Shown piece after piece: positions 12,285 to 22,628 of a DNA stretch of 64,000 nt. The stretch covers positions 7,750,001-7,814,000 of the forward strand of contig JARFIW010000139.1 in assembly GCA_036346225.1 (NCBI GenBank). Reading direction: 5' to 3'. Both the position numbers and the translations under genes were made by a program. The stretch is from Platerodrilus igneus (Eukaryota; Arthropoda; Insecta; Coleoptera; Lycidae). Under the pieces are notes generated by a model, which did not search any database, was not told the origin of the DNA, and saw only the letters and a list, made by a program, of their open reading frames with translations. Numbering within the stretch: the first letter of the stretch is position 1; every line of letters begins with the position of its first letter.

Positions 12285-14614
12285 TAGAATTGCGATGGTT
12301 TTTCGAAGAGATCATCTCATGTATTCAATTTTGAATTTAACTCAAGAAAATATCACCAAGCGAGTCATTCTTTCAAGCGTGTCGCACATTTTTGACCCTC
12401 TTGGGCTCTTGGCTTCTTGTATCATTGTGGCTTCAACAACTTTGATTGGAGAGGTTGTTGTGGGATGACCTAGTTCCAAACCACCCAACGGGAAAATGGA
12501 ATTTATTATCACAAGACATGCCAGTTCTCAACGATCTTCGAATTGCACGTCCAGTTTTATGTTCTGACCCAACAGAAGTTGAATTACATGGGTTCTCTGA
12601 TGCATCCGACTACGGGTACGGTGCATGTATTTACCTGAAGTCCACTAATTCCAATGGCATTGTTCAGGTCCATCTACTGTGCGCTAAATCCAAGGTTGCG
12701 CCTTTAAGACTCCTCCAAGGTTAAACTGTGTGCAGTCACTTTACTGGCCAGACTCTATGAATGTGTTCGTGGGGAATTGGGTATACAATTTTCGCATTGT
12801 GTTTTGTGGTCTGACTCTACAATAGTACTCGGATGGTTCAACACAGCACCTAAGCTTCTGAAAATCTTTGTGTGCAATCGCGTTGCCGAGATTTAAGAAC
12901 TGGTCTTTCAATACAAGTGGCATCACGCCCAACTAAAGATAATCCAGCAGACATGCTCTCACGGGCCGTTTTTCCAAATCAACTCATTCAGTCATCTTTG
13001 TGGTGGAACGGTTCTCAATGGTTACGTGAAAGTGCAACTATATGGCCTTCTATATTCCCACATCTTCGACTATTCCAAACTTTAATAAGGAAACCGCGTG
13101 TTTTCATAACGTCTGCAAAGAGATCTTTGCTGTGCCAGAGCATTCTAACCTGAAACGACTCTTAGCAGTCGTAGCCTATTGCCAACGCTTTGTGCACAAT
13201 TGCCGCAATTCGAATCTTCGAGGTATTTTGGTCCCTTAAGCTGCAAGGAATTAAATGACACCGACGAATCATCTAGTTTGAATGTCAGAATCTGAGACAT
13301 TCCCAGATGAATTTAACGACCTCAAGTGCGATTGGGTAGTTAATTCTTCAAGTCCTATTGCAAGTCTACATCCTTTTCTAGATACTAATAAAGTCCTTCG
13401 CGTTGGGGGTAGGCTTCGCAATTCGGATTGCAATGTTAAAAACGCCATCCTATTTTGTTTTCCAGCAAACATCAACTTTCCTATTTAATTATGATGCATC
13501 AGCATGTGAAGCATTTTCACGCAGGTGCTCAATTGTTGCTTTCTACTGTTAGGGAACAATATTGGATTACTTCGGGACGCAATCTTTCGAAACAAGTTGT
13601 TCATGGGTGCATAAAATGTTTTAGATTTTTCACAAAGCCCACTAATCCCATCATGGGAAACCTACCAGCTTTTCGCGTTCGGCCCACTTCCCCCTTTACT
13701 ACAGTTGGGGTCGCCTATGCAGGCCCGTTTGCGATAAAGGATCGCAAGGGTCGAGGCCACAAAATTACAAAGGCTTATTTAAGCTTATTTATTTGTTCCA
13801 CCACTAAGGTAGTTCATATTGAATCGTCATCGACCTATCCACAAATTCATTTTTTCTTTCTTTAAGGAGGTTTATTGCTCGCCGAAGCAAGTCTTCTTAC
13901 ATTAACTCTGACAATGGCACCAATTTTGTTGGTGCGAGCTTTGCCTTGAAGGAATTCAGTAATTTCTTAACTAGTCAAAATACGATTACTTCAGAGACAT
14001 GTGCCTGTGGAGGAATGCTCTAGCATTTTATTCCCCAACATTCCCTTCATTTCGGAGAATTGTGGGAAGCTGGTGTGCGGTCAGTAAAGCACCATCTTAA
14101 AAAGGTTAAGGGCAATTCGGTTTTAACTTACGAAGAGTTATCTACTTTATTTATTCAAATCGAGGCAATCCTCAATTCACGTCGCTTAAGCCCGTTATCT
14201 TCTGATCTGAACGACCTGCACCCTTTAACACCGGCTCAGTTTCTTATTGGTCATGGAATGACTGCGATGCCTGATACCGATCTAAAATCTATTCTTGCTT
14301 CACGCCTTTCTACATTTCAGGCCATTCAATCCATGCAACAACATTTTGGAAAGGTGGGGCAAGGACTATGTCTCAGAATTTCAACGCCGCACGAAGTGGC
14401 TATCTTATCGTTTATATTTGAAGACAGGTACGTTGGTGCTAATAAAGGAAGATAATCAACCTCCACTCCGATGCAAACTCGGAAGAATCGTTGCATTGCA
14501 TCCTGGTACCGATGGTATTTCAATGGTGGCTACCATATATACAGCCAATGGTAACATCCGTCGTTTATTTGCCAAAATATGCCCACTCCCACTGGACACA
14601 GAACCAAGTGATTA
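12285..14614 (+). pseudogene. BEL/Pao retrotransposon pol remnant (RT end, RNase H, integrase)
   Basis: A frameshifted piece of BEL/Pao pol. In order: the RT-to-RNase H linker (ITKRVILSS, then SHIFDPLGLLAS); RNase H (ELHGFSDASDYGYGACIY, LLCAKSKVAPL, WSDSTIVLGWF, DNPADMLSRA); the LWWNGSQWL block; the integrase zinc-binding region (H...HAGAQLLLSTVREQYWI, C..C); the integrase core; and the C-terminal tail (DNQPPLRCKLGRIVALHPG, ending KICPLPLDT). In the core the first catalytic Asp, normally in 'VDYAGP', is Ala (VAYAGP); SDNGTNF and LWEAGVRS keep the later Asp and Glu. At least four frameshifts or stops are present. Gag, protease, most of RT and the LTRs are absent. The fragment starts at the left edge of the block inserted in the mariner. 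Confidence 0.88.
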
Positions 14615-14689
14615 AGTTTATGTTTATTTTCAAATGTTAAGATGTTTCACATTCATGGTTGTTTTTAGTTTAAGCAGTATTATGTCCAT

Positions 14690-17600
14690 TTCGATGGACC
14701 TGCACCTTGCCGAAGTTCTAAATTACTAGAACAGGTAAAATGGCTTGCGTGTTCTAGTGAGCTAAAGAGCCAAACTACAGGTCCAACCAAAGTAGTAGGG
14801 TCGTTAGTGAGGAACCAGATTAAGACAGGTTCCCGAAAGAGGGGCCCGGCTCTTTCGGTACTTCGATTGGCAGAGACCATAGGGGTCGGTATGGCAGTCT
14901 AAGACACACTACCGCGATGTGGAAGGCAACGGAAAACCACCACATTATCTCCAAAGTACACAACGTACTTAAATTGTAACAGGATGCGATTAAAAATAAG
15001 AGAACATTCTGCGAGTCGAAGCGTGGAATGTGAGAAGTACAAAGCAAGTAGGTAAGCTAGAGAACCTAAAACCGAAATGAATAGGTTTTTCACTAGACAT
15101 AGTAGGGATCAGCGAAGTTCGGTAGCCAGAGGCGGGGGATTTTTGGAGTGGAGACTTCAGGGTAATTCATACAGGAGCAGAGGTAGGAAATTTGGGTGTG
15201 GGGATAGTTATGCGGAAAAAGATAGGATACTGTGTAGAAAATTACTTACAAAAGAACGAAAGAGTACTCATGTTTAGATTAGAATCTAAACCGGTAAACA
15301 TAGTAATAATACAAGTATACATGCCCAGCTCTAGCTATAGTGATGAAGAGGTAGAAGCCATCTACAAAGATATCCAAGACATATTAAGATACGTAAACGG
15401 ACATGAAAATTTAATAATTACGTGGATTTTAATGCCTTGGTAGGTGAGGGTCGGGAAGGAGCGGTAGTAGGTTTATTTGGTTTAGGCACGAGAAACGACG
15501 GACGAAATAGGCTGCTAGAATTTTGCGACAAGAACAATTTAATCATCACAAACACATTATTTCAACATCATATACGTGGAAGATGCCTGGAGATATGGAA
15601 AGATATCAAATAGATTACGTTATTGTTAGACAACGGTTTAGGAATCAAGTAAAAGACTGTAGAAGCTACCCAGAAGCAGATATAGATACTGACGACAACA
15701 TTGTAATTATGAAGGCCGCACTTAAATTTAAGAATGTGAAAAAAAGAAACGGAAAAAGACACTTGGACTTACAGAAACTAAAAGACAAAGATATTCAAGA
15801 AAGATTCGAAAAAAAGTCAAATGAATTACTCAAAGATATCGGGAAAACATCTGATACTAAGGGAGTAGAAACAGAATGGAATAACATTAAATCCAGCCTA
15901 GACATGGCGGCCAGATATATTCTGGGGTATACACAAAAAAGAAAATAAGAAACCATGGATAACAAAGGATATCCTGAATTTAATAGAAGAAAGACGAAAA
16001 TACAAAAATAAATCAGACGAAACAGGAAAACAGAGATACAAAGCCATAAAATGGGAAATTATTCGAAAATGCAGGAAAGTTAAAGAACAATGGATTGATG
16101 AAAAGTGCAAAGAGGTACAAACGAAGATGGAAATAGAAAAAACAGACGAAGCATACAAATTAATTAGAATGAATTATAGGGATATAAAACCGTGTAGCAA
16201 AAATATAAGGGACGCACAAGGAAACGTCATCATAGAAAACGCAGAGAAAGTGGGTAGATGGCAAGAATATATAGGGAATTTATATGCAGGAGAGGAACTA
16301 ACTGCATTAGAACAGGAATCAGACATCGAAAATGATGACTTAGGATATCCTATACTTAGAGATGAGTTTGAATTAGCATTAAAGAGTCTGAAAAATGGTA
16401 AGGCGCCGGGTACACATAAGGTGCAAGCAAAAACTCTAAAAGCCGCTGTACAAGCACACAGAACTTTTCTTCAAACTTGTAAGCTATATGTATGAGACAG
16501 GCGAGATACCCAAAGATTTCAAACGTAGCACCATAGTAACTATACCAAAAAAGAAAGGCGCGGATAGATGTGAAAATTGTCAAACAATAAGTTTGACAGC
16601 ACACGTGTCAAAAATATTAACTAGAATTGTGCAAAGACGAATGGAAAAACGGACGGAAGAAATACTAGGAGAAGACCAATTTGGGTTTAGGCGAAACAAG
16701 GGAACACAGGAGGCTATTTTAGCTCTGAGAGTGATAATAGAGAAAACAATAGAAACCGGGGAAAGCGTGTATATAGGATTTGTAGATCTGGAAAAAGCAT
16801 TCGACAATTTAAAATGGAAAAAAATGTTTGAAATACTCAAAAAGATTGGAATGAGTTATAGGGATAGACGAATAGTACATAGCTTATACAAAAAGCAAAC
16901 AGCAGTAATAGAATTAGAGCAGGAACGTAGAGAAGTAAACATTAGGAAAGGGGTGAGACAGGGATGTGCCCTATCCCCATTGATTTTTAACTTGTACATA
17001 GAAGAGGCAATGACTACTGTCAAATGCAGGAAGACATTTGGAATTACTATGCAGGGACAAAAGATTGATATGCTTAGATTTGCAGATGATATAGCGGTAT
17101 TAGCGTCTAGCAAGGAAGAGTTAGAAGCTGTTTTTAATGAAATGGAAACGGTTCTAACAGAGAGATACGGTATGAAAATTAACAAAACTAAAACTGAAGT
17201 TCTAGTATGCAAGGGTGGGGAAAATAAATCAAAAACAAGAATACACAAAGTTAACGAGAACTTACAAGAGGTTAAGGATTTCAGCTACCTAGGAAGCTAA
17301 ATAACGCAAGATGGGAAAAGCGTAAAACATATAAAACAAAGATTAGCACAAGGTCGTGCTACATTTAACAAGGAAAAGCAACTACTATGCTCAAAGACCA
17401 CAAACAAAGAAACAAGGAAAAGATTATTTAAAACATATATGTGGAGCACAGCACTGTACGGCTGTGAAGCCTGGACGGTAGAAGAAGCGGACAAGAAAAC
17501 GGTAGAAGCCTTTGAAATGTGGTGCTACAGACGTATGATGAAGATATCATGGACAAACAAAGTTAAGAACGAAGATGTACTAAAATGGTAGGGGAAGAAA

Positions 17601-18030
17601 GAAATATATGGAAAACGGTAAAAAATAAGAGAGATAAGATGATAGGCCACATACTACGGCTTGAGGGAATAGTGCGGAATATATTAGAAGCAGAGATAGG
17701 AAAAAACAGAAGAAGAGGCAGACCTAGGTTAGACTACTGCACACAGATAGTAAAAGATGCAGGCTGTAGGGGTTTCAGGGAGATGTGTAGGCTAGCCCAG
17801 AATACAAATCAATGGAGGTACGCATCCAACCAATCCCAAGATGGATCAACTAATGACGAAAAAATAACTGTGCTTAAACATGATGCTTATTATAAGTAAC
17901 TACAAGAATTGGTTGGCCAATATTCTCGAATAATGTTAAGTGTGTGAAAGGATTTCGGGAAAACCATTATTTCGGCAAATGTCTAAGTGTTGGGGGATCT
18001 TGGTAGCCACAGGTTGCTTAACTCCCTTCA
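14690..18030 (+). mobile_element. RTE-like LINE, near full length but disabled
   Basis: Begins with about 320 bp of leader that reappears at 40325 onward. Next comes a single long ORF with an AP-like endonuclease and an RT, then a tail that recurs in the composite repeats further right. The domain order, and RT motifs close to the RTE/BovB group, support RTE-like; a related CR1/L2-type clade is not excluded. It lies entirely inside the mariner insert. Confidence 0.8.
15015..17899 (+). pseudogene. RTE-like ORF2: endonuclease and reverse transcriptase
   Basis: Endonuclease: WNVRSTKQVGKLENL near 15023, then GVGIVMRKKIGYCVE, VNIVIIQVYMPSS, DFNALVGEGREGAVVGLFGL, TNTLFQHH and RQRFRNQVKDCRSYPEADID. 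The usual final 'DH' reads TDDN here, a loss of the catalytic His, whereas the copy near 41200 has TDHS. The RT lies mainly in an open stretch at 16488-17300: EDQFGFRRNKGTQEAI, motif A GFVDLEKAFD, RQGCALSPLIFNLYIEEA, and the catalytic LRFADDIAVLAS. It is followed after stops by YGCEAWTVEEADKK, WCYRRMMKISWTNKV and, near 17700, the tail RRRGRPRLDY. Stops or shifts near 15440, 15600, 15950, 16490 and 17300 disable it. Confidence 0.87.
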
Positions 18031-19110
18031 CTGAATGTCCGTGAAATAGGGCATAAAATTAGAAAACAATAGAAGGTGAACGAGCTGAATACACATGCCG
18101 TGTGAAAATTTCAGGAAACTATGTAGGCTAGTTCAGAATATAAATAAATGCAGGTACGTGCCCAACCAGTTTTGAGACGGAAAACCTAATGACGAAAAAA
18201 TAAGCGCAGATAAATCTGATGATTAGAATAAACAACTAGTTGTTGGTTGCGAAATATCTGCAACTAATGTAGACCGTGCGAAAAGATATATTGGAAAATG
18301 TATTAAATCGGTAAATGGTTAAGTGTTGGGGGAACTTGGCAGCCACAGGCTGCTTACCTTCCTTCACAACCGTTCATTTACATTTCCAATGCTCCACCCG
18401 AAGGTACTACATTGTCCAGGAGGCGAGTTTTTTGTTGCCTGGAAATTTAGAATTTTGCCGAACCCTTGCCGTTCCAGGCAAGATAGGGATCTTTAACGTG
18501 CGTGACAACACTCACACACGGGACCTCCATTTAACCTCTTATCCGAACAAGCCTTCCTTCACAACCACTGAAGGTCGGAGAAATAGGGTATATAATTGTA
18601 AAACAATAGAAGGTGACCGAACTGCATCTAACAAGAAAGAACAGCGCCTATGAGGAAAGACAACAAACATAGAACAAAAAGAAAGTTGTCGAAAGCATAT
18701 GTGTGGAGCACAGCACAGTATGCCTATGAAATACGGGCAGTCTGGAACGCAGACAGAAATACGGTAGCAGCCTTTTGAAATGCTGTGCTTCAGATGTATG
18801 AGAATGATAGCATGGACAGACAAAGATAATAACAAATAAGTTATAGAAATAGTAGGGGAACAAGGATATCTGGGAAAAAAGATAAGAGAAATAGAAGGGC
18901 AGAACACGTTCTAAGGCATTTTTGGGGAATAGTATGGGATATATTACAAGCAGAGATAAGAAAAAAGAGGTAGATGTAGACCTAGATCAGATAGTGATAT
19001 ATGCAGACTGTGCAAATTTCAGGGAAATCTGTAGGTTAGTTCAGAATAGGAAACGATGATGGTACGCGTCCAACCAGTTCCAGGACTGAAGACCTAATGA
19101 TGATGATGAC
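18031..19110 (+). repeat. RTE-derived composite repeat, copy A
   Basis: About 0.9 kb of repeat DNA, excluding a SINE inserted at 18372-18551. It begins GTGAAATAGGGCATA, holds a degraded piece of the RTE ORF tail (18110-18220), then a UTR-like part, and from 18600 a second piece of RT C-terminus (WSTA..., then AWTDK-like) and ORF tail. It ends GACCTAATGATGATGATGAC. Copies with the same internal order or 3' end lie at 62254-63173 (+) and 41962-42715 (-). The shared ATG-repeat end is typical of RTE-type 3' tails, so it is probably a non-autonomous retroposon. Confidence 0.7.
18372..18551 (-). mobile_element. SINE, 5'-truncated copy
   Basis: Matches the body of the tRNA-derived SINE at 37245-37540 but lacks the tRNA-like head. 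It is flanked by a perfect 15-bp target duplication, CCTTCCTTCACAACC, at 18357-18371 and 18552-18566, which fixes both ends. It sits within the RTE-derived composite repeat. It keeps the internal hairpin (CTTGCC...GGCAAG) with one base pair changed relative to the other copies. Confidence 0.85.
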
Positions 19111-19376
19111 AGTATTATGTTTAGATCATCAATTGCTGTCTATTCTATATACTTTAGTTCAATTGAAAGTCAAGCCTTTCCAAGCTGGGAGCATGTTTAG
19201 CCTTCTTGCTTATGCATATACTATAAAAAAGTACTAGTTTATGCAAAAATGTTAATTGCATCTGTCAAGTCAAGTTTGTAATAAAATGCAACATTATTTT
19301 TCTATTTTAATGCAGTAATCATAATTGCATTATTCAAACATTCTAACGTTTCAAAACAAACGTCAAAGTACGAACA
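19111..19376. other. Right part of the mariner insert, nothing recognised
   Basis: AT-rich sequence between the 3' end of the composite repeat and the resumption of mariner coding sequence. No motif or repeat partner was found in the window. Confidence 0.5.
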
Positions 19377-19720
19377 ATAACCGTTTTTTTGCCACGACTT
19401 TCGGGGAAAATAAGAAGAAAAAAACCGACGACGCCAAATCATTCTCCATCGTGACAATGGGAGCTCTCACACATCGGCTCAAACAAGTGACTATTTGGGC
19501 ACTCAAAACATTGCCGTGTAGTTCTGATTTAACACCTAATGATTTCTTTTTGTTCCCACATGTGAAGAACATACTGCGTGGACAACGATTTTTGACACCA
19601 GAAGAGACGGTTGATGCGTTCAAAACCCATGTTTTGGAGATATCTCAATCGGAATAAAAAAAATGGTATGAAAATTGGTTCCAACGTATGCAAAAGTGGA
19701 GAATATTTTGAAAAACAGTA
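19377..19720 (+). pseudogene. mariner transposase, C-terminal part
   Basis: Continues the transposase broken at 12277. It reads, across frames, NRRRQIILHRDN (second catalytic Asp), SSHTSAQTSDYLGTQNI, then DLTPNDFFLFPHVKNILRGQ (third catalytic Asp of the mariner D,D34D triad), FLTPEETVDAFKTHVLEI and NWFQRMQKW. One frameshift lies between the second and third Asp blocks and stops occur near the end, so it is inactive even if rejoined. Confidence 0.85.
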
Positions 19721-19796
19721 AAAAAGATTTCACGCCTTAAGTTTTGGTTTTGTTATTTATTCCCGATACATATCAAGCACCCCTTGTACTTGAAAT

Positions 19797-20164
19797 GGGA
19801 CTTCAATCTAATTTTCTTTAAATATTTTTGAGGACTTTTATATTTTGTAGACAGTTTTCACTTATTTAATATATTACGAAGCAAGTTAAACGATATTGGA
19901 CGTTGTGTTAACAGAATAAACAATTTAAAAGTGTCAAGCTACAAAAATTACTTTGAAGCTGTGTGGGAAAAATAAAACAGAGTGGAGATTAAAATCCCGA
20001 CGTAAACATTTAAATACAAACTGTGTTGGAGACGTCATAGTATCATCTTCTATTTGGATTAATAAATGATATTTATAGAAAAATCAAGCCTCAAATTTCT
20101 GGAACTCTGTAATTTTAGTAAAATTAATACTACGTTTGGTTTTTAATTTTTCATTATGGAGAAT
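19797..20164. other. Spacer, no gene recognised
   Basis: AT-rich DNA between the mariner right end and the long-TIR element. No coding or structural signal was seen. Confidence 0.5.
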
Positions 20165-22628
20165 CAGTAGATGAAAATTGACGGTTTTGGGCCCTCATTT
20201 CCACACGCATCTGGACCAAATTTACATGTAAATTCCCATAAGGAGGAAATGAGGGAAATGAATCTCCTCATGCTCTCGCCTTGTGGGATTTTTTTACCTC
20301 AACCATCCCTACCCTAAAAAATCGGTAACCTAACCCCTAAAATTTTCGAGCTACCTCTCGGTGCCTATAGGCACCGCACCCACGAGATAAATCTATATTG
20401 TTTGGTATCGATTAATATTACAATTTTCTCAGCTACCCGAATCCCTAGGAATTTATTAAATTTCATCAACCCCCACCCCGATCTACCACAATTTTAAGAT
20501 TTTTACCTCCAACATTCTGAATCAAATAGATTTCTTCGACTAGCCATTTTTACCCACGAGATAAAGGTACATTGTTTGGTATTGATTAATATTAAAATTT
20601 TCTCAGCTACTCGAATCTCTAGGAATTTCTTAGATTGCATCACCCCCCAGGGAGCTACCCTCATTTTAAGATTTTTTGCTGGTAGCGATTTTTACCCGTT
20701 CTTATAAATTTTTTAGCCACGCGATACGTCAAATTAGTTTAGAATTTTACGTAAAATCGGAATCTGCAAACAGATTTAAAATGGGACCACCCCTTACAAA
20801 GTTACACTTATGCAGTCTGCTAGATAAATCTTTCTCCAGATTTCCACTCACGAGATCAATGTACCTTGTTTGGTATCAATTAATATTAGATTTTTCTCAG
20901 CTACTTGAATTTCTAGGAATTTTTTAGATTGCATCATCCCCCACGAATTATGTATAAAGTATGCGATTTCGAAATGGAAAAGACTATGTATGCCGCACAC
21001 TTGAGAAGCAACAGGCATAAAAATGCAACAGTTACCGCTACTGGAGAAGATGGTGTAGAAATGGTTAGCACAGCGTTTAACAATCGTATGGCTAGCTATC
21101 GCATAAAGAACGCCAGTGTCGACAATGGAGTGTCCGAATTTTTTTGGAAGCAGAAAGAACGGTTTATTCGTTTACTTAATGAAAAAAGAACACAACATAC
21201 AGCAATAAAAGTCTATTGCGAACTCTACGGCGTTTATACCAAAATGGTAGAAGAGACTAGCGGTTTAAAATCCTTTAACACAAACAATATGGTTATAACG
21301 TCTTCTAGTAATCTGGAAAATATGTACGAGGTCTTAAGCGAAACCATGAGAACAAAATCAGAGGAAATTGAAACACGTGGGTCCGGTTGGTCTTTGGAAA
21401 AAGTGCTCTATTTAGAAATAAATATTAATAAGTATAAGCCGATGTGAGGAGTTCTAGGTTAAGAATAAAAAATTGTGAATATGTATTTAAAAATGTGGTT
21501 TACAAAATTTAAACTGTATTAGTAAAAATTGTCTGTAATAAAAAGTTTTAAGAATGGTTTTTAGATTTTCTTTTAGGTATGAGCTGCAGGAAAGTTATAA
21601 TTTAGAGGGTATGTGTGTAAAACGGTAAGGAGTGGTCCGATTTTAAATCCATTTACAGATTCGGATTCTGCATAAAATTCTAGACTAATGTGATGTATTG
21701 CATGACCAAAAAATTTATAAGGACGGTTTGAAATCGCTGCTGGTAAGAAATCTTAAAATGAGGGTAGCTCCCTGGGGGATGATGCAATCTAAAAAAATCC
21801 GAGAGATTCGGGTAGCTGAGAAAATCCTAATAATAATTAATACCAAACAAGGTACATTTATTTTGTGGGTGGAAATGACTAGTCGAAGAAAGCTATTTGT
21901 TAGGTTAGCTTATAGAGCAAAGAGCAAAATTTAGAGGTTCAGGACTTTAAAAGGGTATAACTTTGCAGGGGGTGGTTCGATTTTAAATCTGTTTGCAGAT
22001 TCGGATTGTACGTAAAATTTTAGAAAAATTTCATGTATTGCATGGTTAAAACTGTATGCAAACGGTCAAAAATCGCTACCAGCAAAAAAATCTTAAAGTG
22101 AGGGTAGCTTCCTGGGGGATGATGCTATCTAAAACAATTCCTAGAGATTCGGGTAGCTGAGACAATTCTAATACTAATTGATACTAAACAATGTACATTT
22201 ATCTCGTGGGTGGAAATGGCTAGTCGAAGAAAACTATTTGATTCAGAATGTTAACGGTAAAAAAATCTTAAAATTGGGGTACCTCCCTGGGGAGTGATGC
22301 AATCTAAAAAAATTCCTAAAGATTCGAGTAGCTGACAAAATTCTAATATTACTCGATACCAAACAATATAGATTTATCTCGTGGGTGCGGTGCCTATAGG
22401 CACCGAGAGATATCTCGAAAATTTTAAGGGTTGGGTTACCGATTTTTTAGGGTAGGGATGGTTAGGGTAAAAAATCCCACAAGGTGGTCCACAAAGCGAG
22501 AGCAGGAGGAGATTCATCTCGCTCATTTCCTCCTTATGGGAATTTATATTTAAATTTGGTCCAGATGTGTGTGGAAATGAGGATGCTGGTGGAAATGAGG
22601 GCCCAAAACCATCAATTTCCATCTACTG
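20165..22628. mobile_element. Long-TIR element with a polymerase-like ORF
   Basis: Inverted arms of roughly 780 bp (20165-20943) and 1.0 kb (about 21605-22628), starting CAGTAGATG on both ends. The outer 400 bp contain a block (TTTTGGGCCCTCATTT, then GGTGCCTATAGGCACC) that is nearly identical in inverted orientation. The inner parts hold iterated subrepeats of about 190-330 bp, marked by 'CCACGAGATAAA', 'TTTGGTATC.ATTAATATT' and 'TTAGATTGCATCA'. GAAT directly precedes the left end and directly follows the right end, a candidate 4-bp target duplication. The single ORF lies between the arms. The superfamily is uncertain: fold-back-like, or a shortened Polinton-like element. Confidence 0.75.
20950..21447 (+). 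CDS. Probable N-terminal fragment of a protein-primed type B DNA polymerase
   Basis: 165 codons from the first ATG; the frame is open further upstream but has no ATG there. A zinc-finger-like N-terminus (YKVCDFEMEKTMYAAHLRSN, then RHKN) is followed by AFNNRMASYRIKN, a helical ELYGVYTKMVEET, LKSFNTNNMVITSSSNLENM, and at the end RGSGWSLEKVL then LEININKYKPM. From memory, the combination of 'KSFNT.N.VI' and 'GSGW.l..il.l.vNINk.nP' marks the region before the catalytic domain of type B polymerases in Polinton/adintovirus-related arthropod sequences. Those proteins are far longer; this one stops exactly where the rest should begin. An AATAAA follows near 21463. It could be a captured gene fragment, a regulator derived from one, or an assembly-free remnant. 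Confidence 0.6.
   Translation: MYKVCDFEMEKTMYAAHLRSNRHKNATVTATGEDGVEMVSTAFNNRMASYRIKNASVDNGVSEFFWKQKERFIRLLNEKRTQHTAIKVYCELYGVYTKMVEETSGLKSFNTNNMVITSSSNLENMYEVLSETMRTKSEEIETRGSGWSLEKVLYLEININKYKPM

Larger units (their letters stand above)
11430..19796 (+). mobile_element. mariner transposon split by a 7.1-kb insertion
   Basis: The left end CGAGGGGTGCTCGATATGTA (from 11430, preceded by TA) is an imperfect inverted match to the right end, which reads CAAGGGGTGCTTGATATGTA on the other strand and ends at 19796, followed by TA. The left part (11430-12277) encodes the start of a mariner transposase and the right part (19377-19796) its end. Removing 12278-19376 leaves about 1.26 kb, the normal size of a mariner. 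The decamer ATAACTGTTT (12268-12277) reappears as ATAACCGTTT (19377-19386) on the other side of the insert and looks like its target duplication. Confidence 0.85.
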
